Assembly (NCBI RefSeq): GCF_900187295.1
Contig: NZ_LT906473.1
Coordinates: forward strand, 2,947,568 to 3,011,567
From: Corynebacterium cystitidis
GTDB taxonomy: Bacteria; Actinomycetota; Actinomycetes; Mycobacteriales; Mycobacteriaceae
Length of the DNA stretch: 64,000 nucleotides
Reading direction: 5' to 3'
Each line of letters starts with the position of its first letter. Position 1 is the first letter of the stretch. Positions 51,795 through 60,622 of this stretch are shown in pieces. Both the position numbers and the translations under genes were made by a program. A model generated the notes under the pieces. That model searched no databases and was not told the origin of the DNA. It worked only from the letters and a program-made list of their open reading frames with translations.

Positions 51795-54700
51795 CTAGAA
51801 CCCGAAGAGTGCTCCAAAGGAACCAAAGGTCTGCAGGAGGAAACCTGAGGCGAGCATACCGAGGAATGTGGCGGAGATCCCAATAACGGAGCCCACAATG
51901 AGTGGAACAAGCCATGGGTTGGTGGGCTGGGGACGTTGATCTACGTCATTCTTATCGGTTGGGGTTGGCTTCTCATCGTCCTTTCCGGGCTCCGTTGTCC
52001 CAGGTTCGAGAGATGCACCAGGCGTGGTTACCGTGGTGATGGCACTATCACCGAGCGCAAACGTGAGAGTCTCAGGCTCCGAGGTGATTGTGGTGCCGTC
52101 GATAAGCGTTGCCTCATAGGTCAAATCGAACTGGTAGACACCAGGATCTGAAAACGCCCAATTCACGTGAGTGTGGGAGGCGAAATCAGTGCTGATGGTG
52201 TGATCACCTGTAGTGGAATCAATCAGGACGTCACTTCCGCCAAATCCATCCGTCAGGAAGACACCCCAAGAAGCATCAGCCGGCACGTTCTTCGGGCGAA
52301 GAACGAGGTTGACCCCTTCTTCGGTGTAGTCAGCATAATTGAGGGACTGGGTGTTATATCCAGGCCAAATGATGTGCGGGTTTTGCTGCTGTGGCAGAAG
52401 ATAGAACTTTTCTCCTACCTGCCCCATAAAGTTGAACTTCTCATTGGCCCAACGATTGCTTCGGGTCTGCAACGCATTGTCACGAGCCACCAGAGCGATG
52501 GTATCCAAGTCTTGGCGTTGGCGTCCCCGCTTCACCAGGTTTGTGTCATCAAGGAGGACGGCGACAAATTTATCACCTTCACGTTCCACCGCGATGTCAA
52601 CGTGTCCACGGTCAAGGGCGATGAGCGAAGCGGTGTTCTTATCGTCGCCTTGGTCTTGTGGCCCTGGAGCAGACGGCTGTGGCGTTGGCGTAGGCGTTGG
52701 TTCGTGCGAGGGTGGGGTAATACCGGGGTTAGCCTGGAACTCGTTGATAGCGGCGTTGCCCACTGCAAAGGTCAACGGCATAGGCTCCGATGCAACAGGT
52801 GTACCGTCAGGGTCTTTTGCCTGGAAGGTGACATCGAAAACGTAGCGGCCAGGCTTCGAGAATGACCATGCCAACGGGGTGTCGCGGGTGAAGAAATCGG
52901 ACACAGTCCCAATGGAATAATCTTCGGTCACAGAGCTGGCGTGTACCACTTGGCCTGTGTTCCACGAGAATTCGTGAACACCCCAGCTAGCGCCCTCAGG
53001 GATCTGCCTTGGAGTAAGTACCAAGTTCACTTCACGCTCGAGAAAGTCGTTGTAGTTCAGGTTATACGTGTTGTACCCCACCAGTGGGAGGTTATTCACG
53101 GGATCGTGTGGCAGGTTGTAATACTGGCCACCACGTGGGCCCATAAAATCGAACTTTTCCTGGTTGTATTCGCCACTGCGCGTGGTTAGCGACGCATCGT
53201 TAACCCCGATGGCCAGTGAACCAGGGGAGGTAACCTCCTCAGAGTCTTTCACAAGCGTTGTGGTCAAGGCACCGTCTTGATAGTTTGCGGTGATATTGAC
53301 TGCACCACTGGTAGCAACAGCATCTCCAGTAACCAGCGGGACTGACGGTTGCTGCCCGTCGCCAGGTTGTGGTGTATCAGAGCCGTGATTTGGGGTAGTT
53401 GGCTGTGAGCCTGATGAATTGTTGGAGGCAGCTCCGCCGATTGTGGCATCACTGACAGCAAAGCGAAGCGTTTCTTTCTTAAACTTCGTTGGGAACTCTT
53501 CAGGGTAGCTGCCACCCGCATAGTGCGCACGGTACTGGATCTCAAACTCGTAAATACCTGGCTGCGTGAATACCCAGTTCAGTTTATCGTCGCTACGCTC
53601 GGTGGTTTCGATCGCAGTGGTAGAGGTGGAATCCAACACAACCCCCGAGGCATGATAAGCACCCCATTGCGCACCAACTGGGGTGCTGACAGGGGTGACG
53701 TGCAAGGCTAGGCCTTGGTCGGTGAAGTCGTGGTAGTCAAACCCGGAGGTTGTGTAACCTAGCGTCGGGCTAGTGGTGGAATCCTCAGGCAAGAGATAGA
53801 AGTCTGGGCCAGGAGACTGCAAGAAATCGAAGGCGGCGGCTTCGTCTTTGGATTCCCGTGAGACAAGCTGGGAGTCCTGCACGCCGAGAGTTATGGTTCC
53901 GGGCACATGATTAGGCCCATCGGTTCCTTCGCGGAGGTACGTGTGCACCTTGAAGTTATCGTCCCACTCGCCAGTAATGGTGTACTCGCCAGTGGTGACT
54001 ACCTGCGTATCCGCTGGAAGAGTGACCCCAGTTTGATTGGGGGTGTCAGGCTGTGGTGCCTGTGGATCTTGGGGAGCAGGGTTACTGGGCTGTGGTGCTA
54101 CCGGGGATGGCTGATCAGCGGATTCTTCCAGCGTGGTGGAGTAGGTAAGCTCCTTGGCGTTCCACTCACCCGGAATAATTTCTGCTGAAGTCACCCGTGT
54201 ATTTGGATGCGGGTAGAAGGTGAATTTTGGTGTATAGCCTTCATAGTCCCCGCCATCTTGGAAACGAATCGTTGCCTTACCGTTGTTGACGGTCATCTGG
54301 AGTGGATATTCCGCAACCGAAGCATCCGCGCTGGCGTAGACTCCGCCATCAATAAAGCCTCGGATCTTTGGATCGGCGAAGCTTAGCGTTGCAAGTGTGT
54401 AGTCGCTGTCGTGCGGATCGGCCACCATGGTTACTTCTACCGAGGTGTCACTAGGGGTGTGTACTTCTTGGCTCAAGGGGGTATGGCCAGGGATCTGGCG
54501 CTTGTCCTGGATGGTGGAAGCATCATTTTGAGAAGTCGTGGAAGCAGTAGCGCCTCGGGCGACGGCAACTGGTAGAGAAATCCAGCGTGGATTGTCACCC
54601 TCAGGGGTAAAGACAGCCTGGAGGCTTGCTTCTCCGGCAGCGAGGAGCTCATCGTAGGAGGCGGTACCGTTTTCTACTTCGATATCGGTAAGGAAGTAGC

Positions 54701-55601
54701 CGTGGTTCAGCAGGGTCAACGTCCCGTTGACAGTAGGGTCTCCGGAGTCGAACGTGATGGTCGAGAGATGTTCGTCACCATCTTTCTCCGGGTTAGCCTT
54801 AGGCGCGATGCTAAGCGAATAGTTCTGCTGAGACGCATCGCCTGGGTGGGCATCGTCGTAACGTTGCTGCAGGGAGGGGGTCTGGTGGTCTACTGGCTTC
54901 AGCCCACCGACTTGGATAGCCAGTTTCTGTGGCCCGGATGAAATCAGGTTCCCCTGCTTATCGCGTGCCGACGATTGGTAGGTGAGCACATACCGGCCCG
55001 GCTGGGTGAAGGTGGTCCAGTTGTGGGTGTGTTGGCCCACATTCAGGCGGGCGGAGCGGAAACCTTCATCACTGGAGGACATGAGGCGACGCAGGTTTTT
55101 CCAGTCACCATCGTTGGTGTAGCTGAACATTTCCACTTTGCCGGGACCTTCTACGTCGAGAATGTCCAAAGCAATAGTGCCGTCGCGGAAGTCGTCGGCG
55201 GGGATATTCGCATCAGCACCAAAACCTAGCCACACTGGGTTATGCCCACCACTGGTAAAGGCAGGGCTGGCATAAAGAACTTCCCCGTCTTCAGCCAAGA
55301 AATCCAGTAGTTCATCATCGGTGACGTTGAACTGGTATTGGTTGTTGCCTTTATCGCTCCACCCTTTACCAATCCATACGGCTGTTTCTTCCAGGGGATA
55401 GTTGTTTTCCTGGAATTCGTTCTTCAACTCGAATGTGTTGCTGTCAAAGTTGAAGAAGGTCTTTGGTGCGTCCACATGGCCTTGGGTGGTGATGGTTTTC
55501 CCATCATCTGGTCCGGCGTGTACTGGGCTGGCCACCAGCACGCCGCCCAGTAGGGAAAGGGCGGTGGTGGTGGCGATGAGATGAAGATGCCTCTTCTTCA
55601 T
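51795..55601 (-). CDS. Large surface-anchored protein with choice-of-anchor M repeats
   Basis: About 1268 aa: signal peptide (MKKRHLHLIATTTALSLLGG...SPVHA), four related beta-rich domains of ~190-200 residues, Pro-rich spacers, and a C-terminal helix. Three of the domains share a long pattern (e.g. VWTFSKPG/VNWAFSDPG-like WSFSKPGRYVFDV, LPLVGYNTYNLNYNDF and WPGYNTQSLNYADY, ASWGVF), and the first has TTFTQPGRYVLTY; this is the choice-of-anchor M (TIGR03769-type) module. In actinobacteria such proteins usually accompany a metal-type ABC transporter, but none lies here. Start 55601 opens the signal peptide; the longer reading is rejected. Ligand unknown. Confidence 0.8.
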   Translation of the reverse strand: MKKRHLHLIATTTALSLLGGVLVASPVHAGPDDGKTITTQGHVDAPKTFFNFDSNTFELKNEFQENNYPLEETAVWIGKGWSDKGNNQYQFNVTDDELLDFLAEDGEVLYASPAFTSGGHNPVWLGFGADANIPADDFRDGTIALDILDVEGPGKVEMFSYTNDGDWKNLRRLMSSSDEGFRSARLNVGQHTHNWTTFTQPGRYVLTYQSSARDKQGNLISSGPQKLAIQVGGLKPVDHQTPSLQQRYDDAHPGDASQQNYSLSIAPKANPEKDGDEHLSTITFDSGDPTVNGTLTLLNHGYFLTDIEVENGTASYDELLAAGEASLQAVFTPEGDNPRWISLPVAVARGATASTTSQNDASTIQDKRQIPGHTPLSQEVHTPSDTSVEVTMVADPHDSDYTLATLSFADPKIRGFIDGGVYASADASVAEYPLQMTVNNGKATIRFQDGGDYEGYTPKFTFYPHPNTRVTSAEIIPGEWNAKELTYSTTLEESADQPSPVAPQPSNPAPQDPQAPQPDTPNQTGVTLPADTQVVTTGEYTITGEWDDNFKVHTYLREGTDGPNHVPGTITLGVQDSQLVSRESKDEAAAFDFLQSPGPDFYLLPEDSTTSPTLGYTTSGFDYHDFTDQGLALHVTPVSTPVGAQWGAYHASGVVLDSTSTTAIETTERSDDKLNWVFTQPGIYEFEIQYRAHYAGGSYPEEFPTKFKKETLRFAVSDATIGGAASNNSSGSQPTTPNHGSDTPQPGDGQQPSVPLVTGDAVATSGAVNITANYQDGALTTTLVKDSEEVTSPGSLAIGVNDASLTTRSGEYNQEKFDFMGPRGGQYYNLPHDPVNNLPLVGYNTYNLNYNDFLEREVNLVLTPRQIPEGASWGVHEFSWNTGQVVHASSVTEDYSIGTVSDFFTRDTPLAWSFSKPGRYVFDVTFQAKDPDGTPVASEPMPLTFAVGNAAINEFQANPGITPPSHEPTPTPTPQPSAPGPQDQGDDKNTASLIALDRGHVDIAVEREGDKFVAVLLDDTNLVKRGRQRQDLDTIALVARDNALQTRSNRWANEKFNFMGQVGEKFYLLPQQQNPHIIWPGYNTQSLNYADYTEEGVNLVLRPKNVPADASWGVFLTDGFGGSDVLIDSTTGDHTISTDFASHTHVNWAFSDPGVYQFDLTYEATLIDGTTITSEPETLTFALGDSAITTVTTPGASLEPGTTEPGKDDEKPTPTDKNDVDQRPQPTNPWLVPLIVGSVIGISATFLGMLASGFLLQTFGSFGALFGF

Positions 55602-55711
55602 AGCGGTGAAAACCTTTCTTAAGTTGTATGAGTTTGCTGAAAGTATACTGCAAAAGAATGTCGTTTTCACTAGGTGGAGGTGGCTGAAGGAGCCGCGAGT
55701 ACAGTACGAAA

Positions 55712-55945
55712 GGCAAGCGCTGGCTAAAAACTAACGGAAAATACTATCTTGTTGATCCGGGCCTGCGTAACGCGCTGTTTGACAGCCTCAGCTTCGATCA
55801 CGGCCACGACCTGGAAAATATGGTGTACCGCGAGCTGCGCCGCCGGGAACCGCATGCTACTTGATTGCTGCCGATCGTCTTGCTCCTGCTACCGGGAATG
55901 TTGAGTGGATTGATGCCTTGGCATTTCTTGGTCAAAAAGCGCACC
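55712..55945 (+). pseudogene. C-terminal remnant of another DUF4143-type ATPase
   Basis: Plus-strand reading gives KRWLKTNGKYYLVDPGLRN, then DHGHDLENMVYRELRRREPHAT, a stop, and in another frame YLIAADRLAPATGNVEWIDALAFLG. These are the DUF4143 end (D-hydrophobic-GLR, ENxVYxEL) and the closing LDFL-like segment. N-terminal ATPase part is gone. It belongs to a different subgroup from the 41 kb remnant. Confidence 0.7.
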
Positions 55946-55961
55946 TACTACGCTGGAAGGC

Positions 55962-56351
55962 ATGGGATTTTTTGATTCGCTCATGGGCAATGCCAGCAAC
56001 GCAGACCCACAACAAGTCGTCGAGAGCTTGAGGCAAGACCGTATCCTGCTTCCACAGGAAGAGGTTTTGAATGCTTTTAAGCTCTTCCGGGATCTTGTTG
56101 TGTTTACTGATTGGCGCATCATCGCCATCGATGTGCAGGGGTTAAGCGGGAAGAAGCGGTCTTACCAGACCATTCCCTATAGTTCCATTAGCCGCTTCGA
56201 GGTAGAAACAGCGGGAACAATGGATCGCGATAGCGAGATTGACATCTATGTTTCTTCGTCGACCACGCCGACTCTTGCCTTGGAGATTCGTGATGAGCGC
56301 GCGCTGATCGACGTCCAAACCTTGCTTGCACGTGCACTGCGTGGCCATTAG
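55962..56351 (+). CDS. PH-domain protein (bacterial YdjM/DUF1696-like)
   Basis: 129 aa cytoplasmic protein with the bacterial pleckstrin-homology pattern: LVVFTDWRIIAIDVQG, SYQTIPYSSISRFEVETAG and a C-terminal helix (DERALIDVQTLLARAL). Family function unclear. TACGCT ends 7 bases before ATG while GGAAGG also lies in that gap, so leaderless or led initiation are both possible. Confidence 0.8.
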   Translation: MGFFDSLMGNASNADPQQVVESLRQDRILLPQEEVLNAFKLFRDLVVFTDWRIIAIDVQGLSGKKRSYQTIPYSSISRFEVETAGTMDRDSEIDIYVSSSTTPTLALEIRDERALIDVQTLLARALRGH

Positions 56352-56450
56352 CCAAAGCGCCGCGACTTGCGCGTGACGACGAACACCCGCCCGCAATCCG
56401 CTCCAGTACCAGCCAAACTCATAGTGCGCTGTCTAATTGCCGAAAAATAG

Positions 56451-56469
56451 TTGGCTTAAGCTAGCCTAG
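56451..56469. promoter_or_regulatory. Possible DtxR-type operator upstream of the two-component genes
   Basis: The minus-strand reading CTAGGCTAGCTTAAGCCAA matches about 15 of 19 positions of the DtxR consensus TWAGGTTAGSCTAACCTWA. About 75 bases before the kinase start. Suggestive only. Confidence 0.3.
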
Positions 56470-56542
56470 ACCGGGTGGGGCAGCCGGACAAGTGACCTCT
56501 TCGGTCGTCACTTTTGGCTGAGGAGGAGGCTTTTAGGAGAAT

Positions 56543-57802
56543 GTGGCAACCGAAGAGAACCTGCAGATAATCGTTCCATCGGATGATACGTCGATAAGTG
56601 CTTGCGGGTTTAAGCTACAAAGTATGGTGAACTCCCGCATGCGCCGGACGCGGCTAGAAACCACGCTGATCTTGCTGGCAGTAATCGTCAGTGGTCTGAT
56701 TCTTTGGGTGATGTGGTACCAGGTTCTCGCTGTCACCCATGAAGAGGGTCCGATCGAGGGCATTGAGATGTACCAGCCCTATATGTTTGCGGAGATTGTT
56801 CCGTCAATCATTGCGTGGATTCTGCTGCCCAAGGCGATTGCACACCACCCCGACGAGTACCGCGTGCACAACCCCATCCCAGGAACAACGGGAAGCTTGG
56901 TTGCAGGTTTTATTGTGGTTGTCTGTAGCGCCTTTTTGTTGGCAATACCGGCTGGACTTGTGGCGCTAGTGAGCATGGTCTCACGCGGTAGTGCGCGTTG
57001 GTCGGTAGCGGCAGTAGTGGCGTTAGTTGGTTCCTTCACGCTTTCTATGGTCATCGACCCGGAATGGACTAACAGTGCCGAGGATTATGTAGTTTCTGTA
57101 GTTGCCATCGCCTTGGCGGCTATACCAGCCTTGCTGGTTGGGCAGTACCGGTCGAAGCGTCGTGAAGCAACCCGGCTGATGCACGCCGAAGCCGAAACCG
57201 CGCGTGCCGACGAACGCGCCCGCATTGCCCGCGACATGCACGACACGCTCTCGCACAGGCTCAGCCTGATTGCCGTGCATGCCGGAGTGCTGGAGCAACA
57301 ACCAGACCTGCCCAATCGTGCCGAGGTGGCTGGCACGATCAAAGAGCAGTCCGCCAAAGCTGTGGAGGATTTAAGCCAAGTGCTGAACATGCTGCGCGAT
57401 GCCGACGGGCAGAAAGACCCTGCCACCGCGTTTGCCCAGGTGATCGAGGAAGCACGTGCCGCTGGGCAGGACGTGCGTTTGGCCACCCCAGTAGAAGAAG
57501 TACCGCACGACCTGCCCACCACAGTGCACCACCTTTTTCACCGCACCCTGACAGAAGGGCTAACCAACGCCCGGAAACACGCACCGGGTGCTCCCGTGAC
57601 CGTGACGATTACCGGCTCAGAGCTCACCGTGGTCACGGAAACCACGCACGCGGCGGTGACCGGGCCAGGGGAGGGGCCGGGGTTAGATTCTGCGCGTGGT
57701 GCCGGGCTTGGTTTAGTAGGGGTCCGCGAGCGGGCTCGTCTACTGGGCGCTACCGTGGAAGTGACCGACCACCCGCATACGTTGAAAGTGAGCGTGCCGT
57801 GA
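56543..57802 (+). CDS. Sensor histidine kinase (HisKA_3 type)
   Basis: 419 aa. Five to six N-terminal helices sense an unknown signal; the phosphoacceptor His233 lies in ARIARDMHDTLSHRLSLIA (HisKA_3); the HATPase end has ARGAGLGLVGVRERARLLG. GTG start after AGGAGA. Overlaps the regulator gene by 4 bases. Pairs with the LuxR-type regulator and likely controls the MacAB-like export genes that follow. Confidence 0.92.
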   Translation: MATEENLQIIVPSDDTSISACGFKLQSMVNSRMRRTRLETTLILLAVIVSGLILWVMWYQVLAVTHEEGPIEGIEMYQPYMFAEIVPSIIAWILLPKAIAHHPDEYRVHNPIPGTTGSLVAGFIVVVCSAFLLAIPAGLVALVSMVSRGSARWSVAAVVALVGSFTLSMVIDPEWTNSAEDYVVSVVAIALAAIPALLVGQYRSKRREATRLMHAEAETARADERARIARDMHDTLSHRLSLIAVHAGVLEQQPDLPNRAEVAGTIKEQSAKAVEDLSQVLNMLRDADGQKDPATAFAQVIEEARAAGQDVRLATPVEEVPHDLPTTVHHLFHRTLTEGLTNARKHAPGAPVTVTITGSELTVVTETTHAAVTGPGEGPGLDSARGAGLGLVGVRERARLLGATVEVTDHPHTLKVSVP

Positions 57803-58458
57803 TCCGCACCATCATTATTGACGACGAAGAACTTCTGCGCTCCGGGCTACGGATGCTTGTGGGCGCTGATGAGCGTATCGACGTTGTGGGCGAGGCAGCC
57901 GATGGGCGCGCCGGGCTGGAGCTGATTGCCAGCGAAAAACCGGATGTGATCTTGTTGGATCTGCGCATGCCGGTGCTCGACGGGGTGGGTGTGTTGGAAG
58001 AACTGCGTGGTTGGCTTAACCCGCCTAAGGTGCTGGTCTTAACGGCTTTTGACACCGATGACCTGGTGCGTGCAGCCTTGGCGGCCGGTGCGGTTGGTTT
58101 TTTGGTGAAGTCGTCAGCACCAGATGTGCTGGCTGAGGCGATCGTAGCTACTCATGCCGGACGCAGTGTGCTCAGCCCCGGCGTGCTTGAACGCGTGGTG
58201 AGGCCGGCGCGGGGGGCAACAGGATCGGGTGAGCACGCTCGGGCCGCGAGTTCGCACGAGGCGGACCCGCTTGCCCTCTTGAGTGTCCGCGAGAGGGAAG
58301 TGGCACTGCTTATCGCTGAGGGGCTGACTAACCCCCAAATCGCCAGGCGTCTATATCTTTCTCTGCCTACTGTGAAGACACACGTGGCCCGTATCCTGGA
58401 CAAACTTGGGGTAGAAAACCGTGTGCAGGTGGCCACGCTGCTTCACGGCTATGTGTAG
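57799..58458 (+). CDS. LuxR/NarL-family response regulator
   Basis: 219 aa: receiver domain with phospho-acceptor Asp54 (DVILLDLRMP) and conserved Lys in VGFLVKSSAP; C-terminal GerE-type helix-turn-helix (LLSVREREVALLIAEGLTNPQIARRLYLSLPTVKTHVARILDKLG). GTG start overlaps the kinase stop. DNA target unknown; direct repeats upstream of the next gene are candidate sites. Confidence 0.93.
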   Translation: MIRTIIIDDEELLRSGLRMLVGADERIDVVGEAADGRAGLELIASEKPDVILLDLRMPVLDGVGVLEELRGWLNPPKVLVLTAFDTDDLVRAALAAGAVGFLVKSSAPDVLAEAIVATHAGRSVLSPGVLERVVRPARGATGSGEHARAASSHEADPLALLSVREREVALLIAEGLTNPQIARRLYLSLPTVKTHVARILDKLGVENRVQVATLLHGYV

Positions 58459-58843
58459 CTAGCCTGCGCGTGGGGCGCTGGAAACTCCGCGAAGGCTGCC
58501 CTCATCCCTTGGGATGACACCCGGGAGCGAAAAACATTCTCTCGGCTGATACCCTCCCATGGCCTGGAAATCTACTGTGGACCTATGGCTTCTAGTTTCT
58601 TGCCCCTGATTCTCAGTCCATGCGCAGACCAGCTGTTTTGCCGGTTTCTCAGGGTGTTTCTCGGGGGTATCCCTGACCCTGCACGGGGTCAGAAAAGGGC
58701 TGCTTAGCCACCTTTTTCGCTTGACACGACAGCCCGTGCGCGGTTCACTTTAATCGACGCTACTCGCGCGGTTCACTCCGAGTCGCCCCTAGTATTTTCT
58801 TTGTCACTCACGTTTCACACTAATTTCAAGGAGTATTGCAGCA
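58459..58843. promoter_or_regulatory. Promoter region of the MacAB-like operon
   Basis: 385 bases, no gene. Holds TTGACA at 58721-58726 and two perfect GCGCGGTTCACT direct repeats (58738-58749, 58766-58777) 28 bases apart, upstream of a region with AGTATTTTCT. The repeats are plausible binding sites of the neighbouring response regulator. Confidence 0.5.
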
Positions 58844-59935
58844 ATGTCCGATAGTGATTCTTCGGGTTCCTCCCTCAAGCCCATCGCAGCCGCGCCGAAG
58901 AAGAAGCGCAAGAGGGGAATTATCATCGCCGTTCTCGCCGTGGTGGCGTTGGCTCTCGTGGCTGCTTACGCGTTCTTCGGACAGTCAGATCCCATCAACA
59001 CGGTGGAAGCGGCGGATGTGCACGAAGTTGAGCAGCGCGACATCACAACTTCAGTGCCTGTCAACGGCACGGTGGAAGCAGCAGATACCAAGCAGGTCAC
59101 TACCACAGTGACCGCGCCCATCACCTCGATCAGTGTGAAACCGGGTGATCGCGTGCAGCAGTACCAGGTGGTGGCTCAGCTTGATACCACCGAGATTGAC
59201 CGCAGGATCCTCGACGAGGAAGCTGCGCTGAACGCTGCCCGTAACGCCGGTGAGACTGACCTGGCTAACCTGCAAAAGGCGGTCAACAGGGCGTGGGCGG
59301 ATAAGCAGGCGACTACCATTACCGCCCCCATTGCAGGAATCGTCGCGTCGGTGTCTGGTGAGGTAGGGGCGCCGCCGGCAGGCCCGATTCTAACTATTGC
59401 TAATGACTCCCGCTTGATCGTTTCCGGCCAGCTTAAAGAAGGAGACCTCCCGAAGGTGTCCGCCGGCCAAGAGGTCAAGTTCACTACCGCAGCCACCGGT
59501 GATAAGGAATTTACCGGTACGGTTGAGCGGATTTCACCGATCGGTTCGCAGCAGGCCCCGTCTCAGGGGACAGCCTCGAAGCCGGAAGTGACCTTCCCGG
59601 TCGAAATCACCGTCAACGGTGAGGTGGACGAGCTGCGCATTGGTTCCTCCGCTAAAGCGCAGGTCATCTTGGAACAAGAAAGCGGGCTTCCGGCAGTGCC
59701 ACGTGAGGCGATACTTTACGACGAAGACGGCTCCGCCAGCGTGCTCGTGCTTGTCGACGACGACGCCGGCCAAACAATCGTCGAAAAGCGTGATGTGGAA
59801 CTCGGCGCAAGGGACAACCTCTACGTCACTGTCACCAACGGTGATGTGGAAGGCCGTGTGCTGGACCGAGCAGCGAAGTACCGCGAATTCGAAGGCCAAC
59901 CCGTCGTGATCGATGAGACGAAGCAGGAGAAGTAG
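58844..59935 (+). CDS. MacA-like membrane fusion protein (HlyD family)
   Basis: 363 aa: cytoplasmic start, one helix (GIIIAVLAVVALALVAAYAFF), then lipoyl-like (NGTVEAADTKQVTTTVTAPI and TTITAPIAGIVASVSGE) and beta-barrel parts. Periplasmic adaptor of an ABC export system; works with the next two genes. ATG is preceded by AAGGAG 8-9 bases upstream. The barrel part is shorter than E. coli MacA. Confidence 0.88.
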   Translation: MSDSDSSGSSLKPIAAAPKKKRKRGIIIAVLAVVALALVAAYAFFGQSDPINTVEAADVHEVEQRDITTSVPVNGTVEAADTKQVTTTVTAPITSISVKPGDRVQQYQVVAQLDTTEIDRRILDEEAALNAARNAGETDLANLQKAVNRAWADKQATTITAPIAGIVASVSGEVGAPPAGPILTIANDSRLIVSGQLKEGDLPKVSAGQEVKFTTAATGDKEFTGTVERISPIGSQQAPSQGTASKPEVTFPVEITVNGEVDELRIGSSAKAQVILEQESGLPAVPREAILYDEDGSASVLVLVDDDAGQTIVEKRDVELGARDNLYVTVTNGDVEGRVLDRAAKYREFEGQPVVIDETKQEK

Positions 59936-59938
59936 CCG

Positions 59939-60622
59939 ATGCGGGTTGTCAGCATGAACGGGATTACCAAAACGTTCAATCAAGGTGGTGATGCTGAGCT
60001 CACCGTGCTGCACGGCGTAGACATGCACGTCGATGAAGGGGAGTTTGTTTCCATCGTTGGTACGTCCGGCTCCGGCAAATCAACGCTCATGAATATCATG
60101 GGTTTGCTGGACCAACCCACAACCGGCACCTACATGCTAGGGGATTTAAACGTTGCCGATGCGCAAGACGACGAGTTGGCGCAACTGCGTTCCCAAAACA
60201 TTGGGTTTGTATTCCAGAATTTCAACCTGATCCCCAGGATGTCGTCGTTACGCAATGTGGAAATGCCGATGATGTACGCCGGTGTCCCCCGGTCTGAACG
60301 CACGCAACGTGCGCGCGAACTGCTGCACGCAGTGGGCATGGAAGAACGGATGGACCATGACCCCGCGCAACTGTCTGGCGGGCAGAAACAACGCGTGGCT
60401 ATTGCGCGCGCCATGGCAAACAAACCGGCGCTCATACTTGCCGACGAACCAACCGGTGCCCTCGACACCGCCACCGGGCGGATGGTGATGGACCTGTTCC
60501 ACACCCTGAACTCCCAGGGCACAACGATTGTTCTCATCACCCACAATCCGGAACTAGCCGACGAAACAGACCGCGTGCTCACAATGCGCGACGGAGTGTT
60601 TGAAAGCGAGCACCACAAATGA
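59939..60622 (+). CDS. MacB-like ABC transporter ATP-binding protein
   Basis: 227 aa. Walker A GTSGSGKSTLMN, Q-loop FVFQNFNLIPRMS, signature LSGGQKQRVAIARA, Walker B LILADEPTGALD. Typical LolD/MacB ATPase. Starts 3 bases after the fusion protein and overlaps the permease by 4 bases. Confidence 0.95.
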   Translation: MRVVSMNGITKTFNQGGDAELTVLHGVDMHVDEGEFVSIVGTSGSGKSTLMNIMGLLDQPTTGTYMLGDLNVADAQDDELAQLRSQNIGFVFQNFNLIPRMSSLRNVEMPMMYAGVPRSERTQRARELLHAVGMEERMDHDPAQLSGGQKQRVAIARAMANKPALILADEPTGALDTATGRMVMDLFHTLNSQGTTIVLITHNPELADETDRVLTMRDGVFESEHHK

